64,000 bases of DNA from Kitasatospora sp. GAS204B (GTDB lineage Bacteria; Actinomycetota; Actinomycetes; Streptomycetales; Streptomycetaceae), in the NCBI RefSeq assembly GCF_029892155.1, contig NZ_JARZAG010000014.1:1-64000 (forward strand), read 5' to 3'. The first letter of the stretch is position 1. The number at the start of each line of letters is the position of its first letter. Below, piece by piece: positions 34,602 to 43,962 of this stretch. The notes beneath the pieces are model-generated. The model saw nothing but the letters and a program-made list of their open reading frames with translations. It was not told where the DNA came from and ran no database searches. Position numbers and translations under genes: made by a program.

Positions 34602-35048
34602 CCTGCCCTCCTAGTGCATGTCCCGAGTGCGCCCCAGGATCCGCATCGATTCGAGCGGCCACGGGAAAACGGGTACAACTTCCGATGGTCAATTGTGTGC
34701 CTCGCGGGAGGCGCGGGGCATCCGGGAAACTACTAAAAACCTCGCCCAGGATGCTGCTGCGCCGGCGTGCGGTCGGGCCAGCCAGCCCTGCGGTCAGCTT
34801 CCGGTAGACCAGCCGGTAGGCGATCGGCGGAAACAAACATATTTCCGAGTACCTTTGAGGCCGCTCAGGGGCGCCAACGCTGCAGCCGGCGCCAAGCCGG
34901 AGGCCCGTGTGCGGCCAGCGGCTTGGCGCCGAACTGCAGAGCCTGAACCCGCCGCACCCTGCTGCATGGCGCCCGAGCCGAACCTGAAGTCTGGCCCAGA
35001 CTCTCCCATCACCAACCAATCTGCTGCGCCTCTATCGGTGGGTCACTG
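34602..35048. other. Gap with an 11-bp inverted repeat (34888-34930)
   Basis: No gene is supported in the 447 bases. GGCGCCAAGCC (34888-34898) and GGCTTGGCGCC (34920-34930) form a perfect stem with a 21-base loop. It lies after the stop of the 35049 gene, so it is probably its terminator and separates it from the 32862 gene. Confidence 0.5.
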
Positions 35049-35849
35049 TCAATGCTGCGGGTTTCCCCCAGGAGGATGCTGCGTGCGGTTTCCCCCAGGC
35101 GGATGCTGCGTGCGAGCGCGCTGCCGCTTAGATAAATCCTGCTGGTGATTACTCGATGCCACTGGCTGCGTGGAAGCACGAGGAGCGCTAGGGCCCGAAT
35201 CCCCAGCGTGCGTTTCCCGCGGTGTGGTCGGCGCCGATTGAGATTGAGACGCCCTAGTAGATGAAGGCGCCATGGGATGCGTGAACGAACTCGCTTCAAC
35301 AACGGGCCCCGGCGTTACCGTCACATTTGGTCCAGGCTCCACAGTTTCCCGGGGTGATTGCGCGAACGTCTCACTCTGACGCAGGTGTGTCGACATCTCA
35401 CGCGACTCCCTGGGCGTTCCGACCGGCGTCCCCCCGAATTTCAACTCCGTCGCAGGCAAATCCCTCTCAGGCCCACCAAATAGCCTTCTGACTCCATTGG
35501 ATAGTTTTCTGAATCCAGCACCACCCGCATGCATTAAAGGATCACTGGCATCATAGATTCCTTTTCCGACTACTCCCAGTACCGCCAGAGCAGCGGGGAC
35601 CGCGACAACAGCACCAGCAGCAGCTAACGAAAAAGGTGCCGCAACAGCAGCTGCGACACCAAGCGTAGCAATGCCAATCGACGCGGCAAGCGGATGACTC
35701 TTGACCCACCCCCACGACTTCGACACCGAGTCCGCGACGGAGCCCTTGAATTCGGACCATGCCGCACCAAGGTTCACGGATACGCCAGTCGCCCCCTGCT
35801 GGCCATCCGTCGATCCGCCCAGAGACGACCTCGGGCTGGGAGTACTCAT
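35049..35849 (-). CDS. Orphan protein with hydrophobic hairpin and disordered tail
   Basis: The 266-residue product starts at ATG 35849 with GGAGG 9 bases upstream. After a Ser/Gly-rich start it has AWSEFKGSVADSVSKSWGWV, then about 45 strongly hydrophobic residues (ASIGIATLGVAAAVAAPFSL, AAAGAVVAVPAALAVLGVVG), which predicts one or two membrane-active helices of glycine-zipper type. KLSNGVRRLFGG follows. The rest is Pro/Ser/Thr/Gln-rich and ends in a duplicated TQHPPGGN motif. There is no signal peptide, so secretion would need another route. It lies in tandem before the 32862 gene, 447 bases away. Function unknown; a pore-forming role is speculative. Confidence 0.65.
   Translation of the reverse strand: MSTPSPRSSLGGSTDGQQGATGVSVNLGAAWSEFKGSVADSVSKSWGWVKSHPLAASIGIATLGVAAAVAAPFSLAAAGAVVAVPAALAVLGVVGKGIYDASDPLMHAGGAGFRKLSNGVRRLFGGPERDLPATELKFGGTPVGTPRESREMSTHLRQSETFAQSPRETVEPGPNVTVTPGPVVEASSFTHPMAPSSTRASQSQSAPTTPRETHAGDSGPSAPRASTQPVASSNHQQDLSKRQRARTQHPPGGNRTQHPPGGNPQH
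35052..35115 (-). repeat. Tandem 27-bp repeat at the 3' end of the 35049 gene
   Basis: Two nearly identical units containing ATGCTGCGTGCG and GTTTCCCCCAGG encode the duplicated TQHPPGGN tail just before the stop codon. Confidence 0.65.
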
Positions 35850-36147
35850 GATTGCGTACCTCCGCACTTCAGAACGGCTCGTCCATCGGGTCTGCCGCCA
35901 GTTCGAACTCCAAGGAGACACTGGAAGTCCAAGCTACTATCGGCAGGGCTTAAAGAAATCCCGGAAAATACCTAGGTCTTCACTGCTCTCCAGCTGTGCC
36001 GGAGCCCGCGTCTCCGCTCTCACGGGTAGCCCTCGTATCGATGCTTCACAGGGTCGAGGGCCTGGCCAGCTGTGGCGTGGGCAGGGCGGCGAGTGGCTGA
36101 ACGTCTCATCAAGGAACCTCAGCCTTCTGGTGGTCCACCGTGATCGC

Positions 36148-36479
36148 GTGAAGCTCTCAAAGTGGGCTGCGCGCAACGGCGTGCGCTACCAGACCGCGTG
36201 GACTTGGGTGAAGGACGGCAGAATGCCGGTCCCCGTCGTCCAGCCCCCGTCCGTAGCCGGCTCGTTCCCGAGCCGGACCCCGAGACGATTGGACAGGTCG
36301 TGGCATACTGCCGGGTCTCCTCGGCGGACCAGGAATCCGATCGCGATCGGCAAGTCGCCCGTGTCCTCGAGGACGCCACCAAGCAAGGTCTGGCCGCGGG
36401 CGAGGTCGTCGCCGAGGTCGGCTCCGCGCTCAATGGCCGCCGCCACAGGCTGTACCTCGTCCTGTCGGACCCTGCGGAA
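36148..36479 (+). pseudogene. IS607-family tnpA (serine recombinase) remnant
   Basis: GTG 36148 starts VKLSKWAARNGVRYQTAWTW and VKDGRMPVPVVQPPS, the MerR-like HTH of IS607 TnpA. The frame then changes near 36245 and continues with LVPEPDPETIGQVVAYCRVS, SADQESDRDRQVARVLEDA, EVVAEVGSALNGRRHRLYLV and LSDPAE, the serine recombinase domain with its active-site Ser in YCRVSS. Similarity stops at 36479, before the rest of the catalytic domain. It is both frameshifted and truncated. Confidence 0.82.
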
Positions 36480-36898
36480 AGGTCGGCGTCCTCGAAAGGG
36501 CCGGCCGTCAGGGCGGCCACCGCATCGCGTGCCCTCCCGCGCAGGGCCCACCCGCAGTGCGGCAGCGCGCAGCCAGGCCACCAGATGCTCCCGTGTACCG
36601 AACGGAGCGGCGAGCGCGATCCGTAGCAGTCCTCCGTCCTCGGCGAGGCACCGCAGCGCCCGCCCCGCATCCGTGACCAGACGCGGATGCGGGGCCCAGG
36701 GTCATCGGCGCCACACACCGGCGCCGGGGACAGCGCCCGCGCCCGGGCAGCGGCCAGGGTCAAGAGGCGGGAAACGCGCGCATCGGCGCCGTCCTCCACC
36801 AGCGGCTCCAGAGTGGCCCCGCGCCGCTCTCGTGTCCCCCGGCATCACCACCGTCGCAGCCGGAGCATCGACGCTCGAAAGGCGAAGGGCGTCATCGC
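36480..36898. other. Unassigned stretch between IS607 remnant and ureA
   Basis: A minus reading with one frame change contains GATLEPLVEDGADARVSRLL, TLAAARARALSPAPV and LVAWLRAAALRVGPARE. It looks like degraded coding DNA, but I cannot name the family. No ribosome site is visible. Confidence 0.35.
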
Positions 36899-37204
36899 TC
36901 AGGCTCCCACCGGGTCATGGCACGAAACCAGCTTGGTGCCATCTACGAACGCCGCCTCGATCTGGAGCAACGGCAGCAGCTCGCGGACACCGTTCATCAC
37001 GTCCTGGGTGCCGACAGCCTGCTTGCCGATCTCCATGCACTCGGCCACGCTACGTCCCTCGCGGGCGCCCGCCAGGATGCTCTCGCTGATCAGTGCGCAG
37101 GCCTCGATATAGTTGAGCTTCACACCGCACTCGCGGCGCTGGCGGGCCGAGTTGGCGACCATGAAGATGGTGAGCTTGTCGATATCGCGCGGAGACAGCT
37201 TCAT
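36899..37204 (-). CDS. ureA: Urease gamma subunit, isolated
   Basis: The 101-residue product matches the full length of bacterial UreA: MKLSPRDIDKLTIFMVANSA, VKLNYIEACALISESILAGA, REGRSVAECMEIGKQAVG, VMNGVRELLPLLQIEAAFVD and GTKLVSCHDPVG. UreA forms the outer small chain of the nickel urease that splits urea to ammonia and carbamate, together with UreB and UreC. A strong GGAGG lies 6 bases before ATG 37204. No ureB, ureC or accessory gene follows, so the gene is an orphan. The frame is intact. Sequence details (MVANSARQRREC, extra Cys) differ from the usual streptomycete UreA. It lies between two halves of an IS607 element. Confidence 0.85.
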   Translation of the reverse strand: MKLSPRDIDKLTIFMVANSARQRRECGVKLNYIEACALISESILAGAREGRSVAECMEIGKQAVGTQDVMNGVRELLPLLQIEAAFVDGTKLVSCHDPVGA

Positions 37205-37371
37205 CGGTTACCTCCAGGGAAACCCCGGACTTTGGGCCGGGGAGGGATTGGATTTCCCGCGTGGCGGGGTGGGGAAGGCCGAGTCGCCGTAAAGGCGGCC
37301 CGGCGTCTGGGTGGATGATCGCCTGCGGTCGGTCACAAGGTGAGTGGCTATCGTGTGACCCGTGGCCACGC

Positions 37372-37812
37372 GACGGCTGGCTGACGCTGGCGAAGATGAG
37401 CGAGCCGCTGGCGATCGTGTGGCCCCGCCCCCTTCCCGAGGGCAGCGCGCCGACCACAGTCAGCGTGACGCAAGACGGTGCGGGCCGCTGGTTCGTCTCC
37501 ATGCTGTGCGAGGACCGGCCCACGCCAATGCCCGACACCGGTGCAGCCGTCGGTATCGACGCGGGCATCACGTCCCTGCTCGCCCTTTCCCTCCCGATCG
37601 AGAGGCTGAGCAACGAGCGCGGGAAGATCCACAACCCGAAGCACGAGCGCGGGGACCGGCAACGTCTGGCGAAGGCGCAGCGGGACCTGTCCCGCAAGGC
37701 ACAGGGCAGCAACAACCGGGCCAAGGCCCGGCTCAAGGTCGGCCGGGCACACGCCCGGATCGCGGATCGCCGCAGGGATTTCCTGCACAAGGTCACCACC
37801 GCTCGTGTGTGA
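37372..37812 (+). pseudogene. TnpB (IS607/IS605 orfB) fragment
   Basis: The frame contains LTLAKMSEPLAIVWPRPLPE, VSVTQDGAGRWFVSMLCED, AVGIDAGITSLLALSL with the first RuvC Asp, IHNPKHERGDRQRLAKAQRD and AHARIADRRRDFLHKVTT. The N-terminal guide-binding part and all sequence after the mid-helix, including the second RuvC acidic residue and the zinc ribbon, are missing. TnpB is an RNA-guided nuclease; this fragment would be inactive. Confidence 0.82.
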
Positions 37813-39033
37813 GAACTGTGAGAATCGGGGTGTGCTGTCCCGGGCTGCGGCTTGACCCGCGTGAGGACGGACCGTGGTGTCCTGATCGACCAGCGCCACG
37901 CCTGGCGCTCGACGACGACTGCGCGGTTCCCGTGCCCACCGGACGACGCAGATGACGACCTGTGGGGAGCCGACTCACCGATTGTCGACGTCACGCGATC
38001 CCTGCCTTGGGACGAAAAGCGCACCGCCGCCCCGGACAGAGGCCGAGGAGTGGCTCCCAGCGGCCAAGCCTGTCCCGCACTGGTTGAGCATGAAGAGCGC
38101 GCATGACCGGGGAGGATGGCGCGGCTTGCGCCCTTCGGCCGCTGTGACCGCTCCGGCGGCAAAGCCGACAAGCCCGCAGAATTCCACTTGGTCCGCGTCG
38201 GCATACCAGCTCGCCCCCGCCTGAGCAACAGGAGTACGGCTTCCACGATCATGGGGGTCCGGACAGCCCACTGCTCCGCGCCGGCCACCGGCGGACTTTG
38301 CCATTGGGTTCGTCGCCACCGCTCCCCCTGGCACTGTCAACCGGTCGGGCCGCTGCAAGTACCCGGGCAGTGATCCGGCTTCGACGGTTGGCGGTTTGCT
38401 TCACGACTCTCCCCTGATTCTCCAGAGACAACAGAAAATTGTCGGACCATCACCGACTGCCCTTCAGCGATCGGCTCGCATTCAGCGCACAGGCGCGGCG
38501 CCTCATTTCGATCAGCAGAACTTCTCGGTGCTGATCGATGGGCAGATAGTAGGCATACGAGCCGATTGGCTGGAATCGACGAACGTCGCCCACATCCCCC
38601 TACCAAAGAACTAGCGTCTTCCGACAGGTTCACCCATGGGTCACCGGGATGCGGGTGCGCCGCAGGCTGTCGCCCGCCCAACCCGCCGACCCTGCCGCTC
38701 GCCCGCTTGCCTCAACAGGCGCAAGCCTCGCACGGTCCGCGACGTGGCACCCGTGCCCGTCCGCCCCAGCACTGGCCTCAGGTCGCTCTCCACCACTTCC
38801 GAGCCCGGGCAGAACGTCTGCCGCGTCTCTCGGCACACGAAGCAATCCACCACCAGACCCATCGCCTCCCCGGAGCCGTCCCGCCACCCGTGCGCCACCA
38901 TGGCCTCCACGGCCGCATCGGATCTGTTTGCCACAGACGATCACGATCGTGGCGGCCGTAGCCATACCCGCAGTCGCCCCGCCCCAGCTGACCAACCCCG
39001 ACACGTCACGGATCACGACCTACAGCAGCCGTT
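37813..39033. other. 1.2-kb stretch without an assignable gene
   Basis: Several short frames exist (37852-38106 +, 38396-38614 +, 38641-38934 -), but none has a clear ribosome site plus a family signature. The 38396 frame contains FDQQNFSVLIDGQIVGIRAD, which could be a degraded gene. The stretch follows the truncated TnpB and is probably IS-derived debris. Confidence 0.4.
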
Positions 39034-40341
39034 TCAGATTTTACCCCCGCGCTTTGGCTGACTACTATCGCCCACCGTACCGCGCCGAAGCAAATTAAAG
39101 ATAGAAGAATTCCTAGTCCCGTTCACCGTATTCTCGGGCCGCTTTTCGATGCTCGCGAGCCGATCCGCTAGTTGTGGCAGGTTCGGTCTGATCGAAATTC
39201 TCGGAGCTTGTTGATTCACCACTGCGGCCAGTTCCTCATTCTTCCACTCCCTCAATGGCTCCGGGGCGGGAATTCCAGTATCCTCAAGCCTTCCGACAAA
39301 CTCCCTGAGTGCCCACTGGACCTTATGTGCATCACCCTCGCTCGGAGATTTGTTCCTGTATGCATCAAATGCTGGCGCGAGATTTGAATAGGCCGCGCTC
39401 GCCGTTGCCCTCAGATACCCCTGATATACGTCAACAAATCCTCTGTACTGGATAGTATTCCATTGCCGAAAATTCTCCGCTCCACTCTGGTATTTCTCCA
39501 TTGCATCCCAGGTTCTCCTGATTTCCTCTGCTCTCGGGTCCGACGCCTGGAGTAGATGGCTGAAGACCAAGAGGCTGCCGGCGGCAAAGGCCTCTTTGGG
39601 ACTGGGAGGTGCGTCGTTGAATTTCGAAATCAGGAGGTCGGCTGTTACTCTTGCCATCTTTGCTTCATCGAGAGCCAGGTCGTTCCTGGTTTTCGGGTCA
39701 ACCTGCGCAGCCAGATACACGTTTCTCTCCGTGCGTGGCAGGGGGTCTACGCCTAGACTCTTCTTGATCAGCCCGGTCTCGCCCTCGTACTGCTCTTTTC
39801 CGAGTTTCAGCTCGGCAGCCGTCGCCTCGCCGCGTGCTATCCGGCTAATCGCGGCATCAATCACCGTCAGGGGGAAGTCGTGGCCCTGCCATGCGGTTAA
39901 CATTTTCTGGTACTGCTTCGGGGCGAGGCCTGGGTTCCCGGCCACCACGAATACCGCCTGGGCGGTCCCCTGCTGATAGTGGCGAAGTTCGTGCAGCATG
40001 AATTCGGCGCGCACATCCGAATCGGTCTTCGACATTCCATTCCGACCGGAAGGTGCAGCAGACACAGAAAGCGATGATGCCTCGAAGGCTGCGTGAAGAG
40101 TCCGATCGGCCCCGTGGCCAGGATCCTTCTGGACCTCGTCCTTCAAGGTGACCGGAGGGAATCCATCCTTCCCCAGGTGGGCGTTTATATAATCGACCAG
40201 CAGCCGAGTGTACACATGCGCATCCTCCTTGGGTATCACCAGGTTCCCTTTCGTGTCCTTTTGGGCAAGCAGCACGAACTGGTTGTCTGCAAATTTGCTG
40301 TAGGAGCGAAAAAATTCTTTGTCATTGAGATCCGCGAACAT
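39034..40341 (-). CDS. Putative HExxH metallopeptidase, orphan family member 2
   Basis: The 435-residue product starts at ATG 40341 with GGAGG 4 bases upstream. Landmarks parallel the 18216 protein: N-terminal KEFFRSYSKFADNQFVLL, LVIPKEDA (34-41), YINAHLGKDGFPPVTL, the motif FMLHELRHYQQG (HExxH at 117-121), then NPGLAPKQYQKMLTAWQG, DFPLTVIDAAISRIARG, LKLGKEQYEGE, and KSPSEGDAHKVQW with Glu 335. The two His and the first Glu would bind zinc and activate water; Glu 335 is the likely third ligand. No signal peptide. The C-terminus is short and basic (PKRGGKI). Base use is clearly AT-richer than the surroundings. It is an orphan gene amid IS debris. Confidence 0.75.
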   Translation of the reverse strand: MFADLNDKEFFRSYSKFADNQFVLLAQKDTKGNLVIPKEDAHVYTRLLVDYINAHLGKDGFPPVTLKDEVQKDPGHGADRTLHAAFEASSLSVSAAPSGRNGMSKTDSDVRAEFMLHELRHYQQGTAQAVFVVAGNPGLAPKQYQKMLTAWQGHDFPLTVIDAAISRIARGEATAAELKLGKEQYEGETGLIKKSLGVDPLPRTERNVYLAAQVDPKTRNDLALDEAKMARVTADLLISKFNDAPPSPKEAFAAGSLLVFSHLLQASDPRAEEIRRTWDAMEKYQSGAENFRQWNTIQYRGFVDVYQGYLRATASAAYSNLAPAFDAYRNKSPSEGDAHKVQWALREFVGRLEDTGIPAPEPLREWKNEELAAVVNQQAPRISIRPNLPQLADRLASIEKRPENTVNGTRNSSIFNLLRRGTVGDSSQPKRGGKI

Positions 40342-40696
40342 GCCGCCTCCAAGTGGATTGCAGAATTTGGAATTTCCAGCCCTCCCGTCACCGCCGCTCA
40401 GGACGCAGAGTCATCGGCTGGAATTACATCCTGGCCACTGCTAGCGACGATCTCCTCGTGTAGATTCTCCCGCGCCCTACTGCTCCATGGGTAGGTACAA
40501 ATACTGCTCGGTGCCCCGAGACGGTGGTGGTACGTTCCTGTCCAGCGGGTGCTCGTGGTCACCTCACCGCAGCATCCGGCGCGGCTCGAACCGCGCGACC
40601 TTCTGGGCCCCCGGTGCCCAAGAGACCTGGAGTGCCCACCGTCCGACAGGTCGTCGGCTAGCTCACTGAGCTCTTTCAGGGCAGCGGGACGGCGGC

Positions 40697-40960
40697 GTTC
40701 ACGCGTTCATCCTGGGCACTGTAGTCGCGGGGAGCTGCCGCCGGCCCGGGATCGGAGCCGAACTCATCGCCGAGGCGGCCCGGCAAGCCAGCGAAGCCGG
40801 ATGCGAATGGCTGCACGCCGGGGTCGGGAAGACGGACGCAAAGGACGCCTTCGTCATCCCGGACCAGGCCCGCATGCGCACGACCTCCAGGTGATGCGCT
40901 GCGGCGGCGACATCGCGGTGGACCTGCGAATCCTCACAGCAGCTGTAGATCGTGATCTTG
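40697..40960 (+). pseudogene. Chimera of GNAT acetyltransferase and IS110 transposase fragments
   Basis: One frame without a start codon reads VHAFILGTVVAGSCRRPGIG, AELIAEAARQASEAGCEWLH, the coenzyme-A-binding core of a GNAT acetyltransferase. At about 40815 it continues in frame with GVGKTDAKDAFVIPDQARMR, which is the DAKDA/A motif of IS110 transposases, to a stop at 40892-40894. After a one-base shift the IS110 similarity resumes (DLQVMRCGGDIAVDLRILTA) to about 40960. Both parts are truncated. Confidence 0.65.
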
Positions 40961-41073
40961 GCTGTCCGTGGTCATGTGGTGGTGGTTGTGGTGATCCGAA
41001 TCTGCGATGGAGCCACTCAACGTACAGACCCTCGTTGCGGCTCGATTCTCCACTGTCGGGAAGCGCAACCCCG

Positions 41074-43962
41074 CTACCGCGATCTGCGGCGGATGGCGGC
41101 AGCGGCTACGGCCACCGCGGCCATGAACGCTGGAATCAGCACGACGAACGCGAGTGGCGCTGATTCGTCGAAGCCCGGTTTGTTGTCGATAGCGCCAACG
41201 ATGGGGTCCGAGAAGAAGGGCGCGCCGCCCTTCGTGCTGCTTGGCGAGGCAGTCGGTGGCGAACTCTTCCTACTCCCAGACACCCTCGCGCTGGGACTTG
41301 GACCAGGTGCACGCGACCGAGTCGGAGACGGCAAGGGAGGCGAGGAAGAGGGCGAGGGCGGGGTCGTCGAAAGCGACGTAGCAGGAGAGGGTGCCGACAA
41401 CGACACCAGCGGCGGCGCGGCTGGCGTGATTGGGGATGTGGGCTGGGTTCCTGCCAGGGGGATACCGGTGGCGGTCGTCCCGCCCACCGGTCCGGGGGGT
41501 GGGACGGCCGCAAGTGCGGGGCTGGGGGGCAAGGTGAGCAGGGGTGGGGAGATGGGTGTGTTTGCCGGTCCTGTGCTGGTTGCCGTGGTGGCGGAGGTTG
41601 TTCCGCCGGTGGGGGCGGAGGTTGTTCCGCCGGTGGTGGCGGAGGTTGTTCCGCCGGTAGGGACGGCGGGGGGACTGGTGGTGGACGGGACGGAGCGGCA
41701 GGTGGGGCCGGGTGGGACCTGAAGGGTGACGGTGTTGGAGGTGGTGGGGGGGAATCCGGTGGTGCTCTGGGTGGACTGGTCTGCGATCGAGGTGATGGTG
41801 CAGTCGTTGGCGACGATGGTCTGGAAACACATCTGGACGGGGTCGCCTACGAATGTGACCGTCATGCTCGGAGTGTTGGTGGTGAAGTCGCTGGTGTTGT
41901 TCAGGGCGATGTCCGCTCTGACGGTGATGGGGGCCGTGGTGGTGACGGGTACGGCCGATAGATCGGTGCTCTGGGTGGCGGGGTTGATGGGGAGGGTCGC
42001 GATCGGGTTGTTGGCGGAGTCGGTGACTGTCACGAAGGAGCTGGCGTAGTCGACGTTGGCGGCGGTCAGGCCGGCCAGTTGCAGGGTTCCGTAGGCGCTG
42101 TAATGGCCCGTCGCGCCGTCGCAGTAGAACTGCCGCGGGTCCAGGGTCGTTGTCGCCTTTGTCTTGACGCAGGGGGATTGGCCGGTAATGGGATCCATGG
42201 ACCACAGGTAGCCGGCGTCGCCGAGACCGAAGGCGCACTGCCCGTCGAAGGCGTAGCCGTAGGGCCGGGTGTCACCGCCGTGTACATTGGCCGGCCCCTG
42301 CAGGCTGCCGCCCGTGCCGAAGGAAGAGCAGGCCGCCTGGGCCACCCAGTCGTAGCAGATGTTGTTCGACGCGCCCCCCCACACCGGGAACAGCGACTCC
42401 AGGTGGTGGCCCGGCGGGGTAAGCACCGCGGGGGGCATGTAAACGGTGCTGGCGCCGAAGTTGTTGGCTGCCAGGAGCGTGCTGAGTCCCGGTGGTGCGG
42501 CCACCGGATTGCCAGCGAAGTCGAAGCAGACGGCGGTACCGGTCGGCGGGGTGCCGCTATCGCCCGCCACGGTCGAGCACACCGAGGTGGCGGTGCCTGC
42601 CGGGCTGTAAGCGGTGAAGAGACTGTACGCGGAGAAGACCGACCCGATCGGCCCGGTGGAGATGGTCTTCGGGGTGGTCCAGCCTGCGCATGCTCCGCCG
42701 GCCGCCGGATCGAAGCACCCGATGAGCGCGCCCGTGGACGTCGCGTTCACCTCGGTGACGTAGACCTTGCCGGCGATGGCATCCAGCGTCCCGGCCAAGC
42801 CGGTGGGTGTCGGCGAGGTCGATGCTGTCCTGTCCGCGGGCATGCCGATGCCGAACACCCCGCAGGCACCATTCGACGACGGGTCGAAGCACAGGATCTG
42901 GCCGTTGGAGGAGAACACGTACATCTTGCCGTTCGGGGTCTGGACCACACCCGAGACCGCGTTGCCGCCCGCACCGGCCACCGCGGTCTGCAACGGGGTG
43001 AACCCGCAGCTCTGCTGGGCCTGCAGGTCCAGACAGCCGACACCGATCTTCGTGGACCCCGAGGCGCTGGAGACACCCGGGTAGTACAGCTTCGAGCCGA
43101 TCACCACGAATTTCGGGTCAAGGCTGCTGCCGACGTCTCCGGTCAGGGCGCCGACTGCGGAGGAGTTCATCGGCTGGGGCCAGTTGCGGGCCGCACCGGT
43201 GGGCGAGGGGCAGGGGCCGTTCGTCAGGCGGTTCGTGCACGCCACGTTCGGCCCGGTCGCCACGAAGTGGTAGAGGTTCCAGATCTCTGGTGTGGACACG
43301 CCGTTGATCGTCGCCGTGTACACGATCGGGATGAATCCGTCGCCCCCCGTGAAGGTGTTGACAGGCGACGCCGGCGCGGTGAGCAGGGTGGAGGTCGCTG
43401 TCGCCGGCGAGAGGACCGCCGCGCTCCTCGCCTGGACGACATCCGTGGCCGTCCCCGGATCCGTGGAGGAGAAACTGTTCCCCCCGTCCGTCGACCACTG
43501 CCCCACGAAGCCCGGCGGCACCCGCAGCGAGCCCGGGACATACGTCTGGCTCACCCCGGCCCCCTGGATCGGATCGGCGATGACCGCCCCCGCCGGCGAA
43601 GGACTCGGATTCGCGTACGACGTCACCCATCGCACCGTGTCGCCGTGGCCCGCCACCGTCGTACTCCCGGTCGCGACATCCGTCCCCGTTTTGCTCACCG
43701 GTGTACCGGCCGCCATCACCCGTGCCGCCCACGGCAAGGGGGAAAGCGTCACGCTCACCGCCAACAGAAACACCACCCCAGCCCAGCACAGCCGCCCGGT
43801 GAGCCCTCCTGCACCACGCCCCTGGTGCCGGCGTACCGGCACCGGGGTGCAGGACTTGCGGACCGTTCCCTTTGGTGCTCGCGCCAGGAACGCCCGAGTG
43901 GTCATCCCCACCACGGACCGGCCGGCCTCCCAGCCCTGCTCCCCCGCTTCACGTCTCATCAA
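41074..43962 (-). CDS. Large secreted surface protein with C-terminal membrane anchor
   Basis: The product of up to 962 residues has a long N-terminal signal region with the hydrophobic core WAGVVFLLAVSVTLSPLPWA. Next comes a DUF11-like segment (GDTVRWVTSYANPSPSPAGA). A large Cys-containing body has beta-propeller-like repeats (TPNGKMYVFSSNGQILCFDP, GKVYVTEVNATSTGALIGCF). The P/T/S stalk follows, with PTGGTTSA repeats. A C-terminal transmembrane helix (LAFVVLIPAFMAAVAVAAAA) and RRRSR tail end the protein. There is no LPxTG sorting motif. The body has repeated C-x-D/S motifs that may be disulfide-linked. The start is uncertain: 43905 (ATG) is equally possible. The gene stands alone; the role may be adhesion or sensing at the envelope. 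Confidence 0.75.
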   Translation of the reverse strand: MMRREAGEQGWEAGRSVVGMTTRAFLARAPKGTVRKSCTPVPVRRHQGRGAGGLTGRLCWAGVVFLLAVSVTLSPLPWAARVMAAGTPVSKTGTDVATGSTTVAGHGDTVRWVTSYANPSPSPAGAVIADPIQGAGVSQTYVPGSLRVPPGFVGQWSTDGGNSFSSTDPGTATDVVQARSAAVLSPATATSTLLTAPASPVNTFTGGDGFIPIVYTATINGVSTPEIWNLYHFVATGPNVACTNRLTNGPCPSPTGAARNWPQPMNSSAVGALTGDVGSSLDPKFVVIGSKLYYPGVSSASGSTKIGVGCLDLQAQQSCGFTPLQTAVAGAGGNAVSGVVQTPNGKMYVFSSNGQILCFDPSSNGACGVFGIGMPADRTASTSPTPTGLAGTLDAIAGKVYVTEVNATSTGALIGCFDPAAGGACAGWTTPKTISTGPIGSVFSAYSLFTAYSPAGTATSVCSTVAGDSGTPPTGTAVCFDFAGNPVAAPPGLSTLLAANNFGASTVYMPPAVLTPPGHHLESLFPVWGGASNNICYDWVAQAACSSFGTGGSLQGPANVHGGDTRPYGYAFDGQCAFGLGDAGYLWSMDPITGQSPCVKTKATTTLDPRQFYCDGATGHYSAYGTLQLAGLTAANVDYASSFVTVTDSANNPIATLPINPATQSTDLSAVPVTTTAPITVRADIALNNTSDFTTNTPSMTVTFVGDPVQMCFQTIVANDCTITSIADQSTQSTTGFPPTTSNTVTLQVPPGPTCRSVPSTTSPPAVPTGGTTSATTGGTTSAPTGGTTSATTATSTGPANTPISPPLLTLPPSPALAAVPPPGPVGGTTATGIPLAGTQPTSPITPAAPPLVSLSAPSPATSLSTTPPSPSSSPPLPSPTRSRAPGPSPSARVSGSRKSSPPTASPSSTKGGAPFFSDPIVGAIDNKPGFDESAPLAFVVLIPAFMAAVAVAAAAIRRRSR
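41591..41662 (-). repeat. Three 24-bp tandem repeats (PTGGTTSA)
   Basis: Units start at 41591, 41615 and 41639; each contains GCGGAGGTTGTTCCGCC and itself forms a short hairpin. They encode the stalk of the surface protein and could change in copy number by slippage. Confidence 0.8.

Noticed and set aside
41591..41662. Regular repeats considered as CRISPR
   Set aside because: Three adjacent 24-bp units with no spacers, in frame within a protein stalk.
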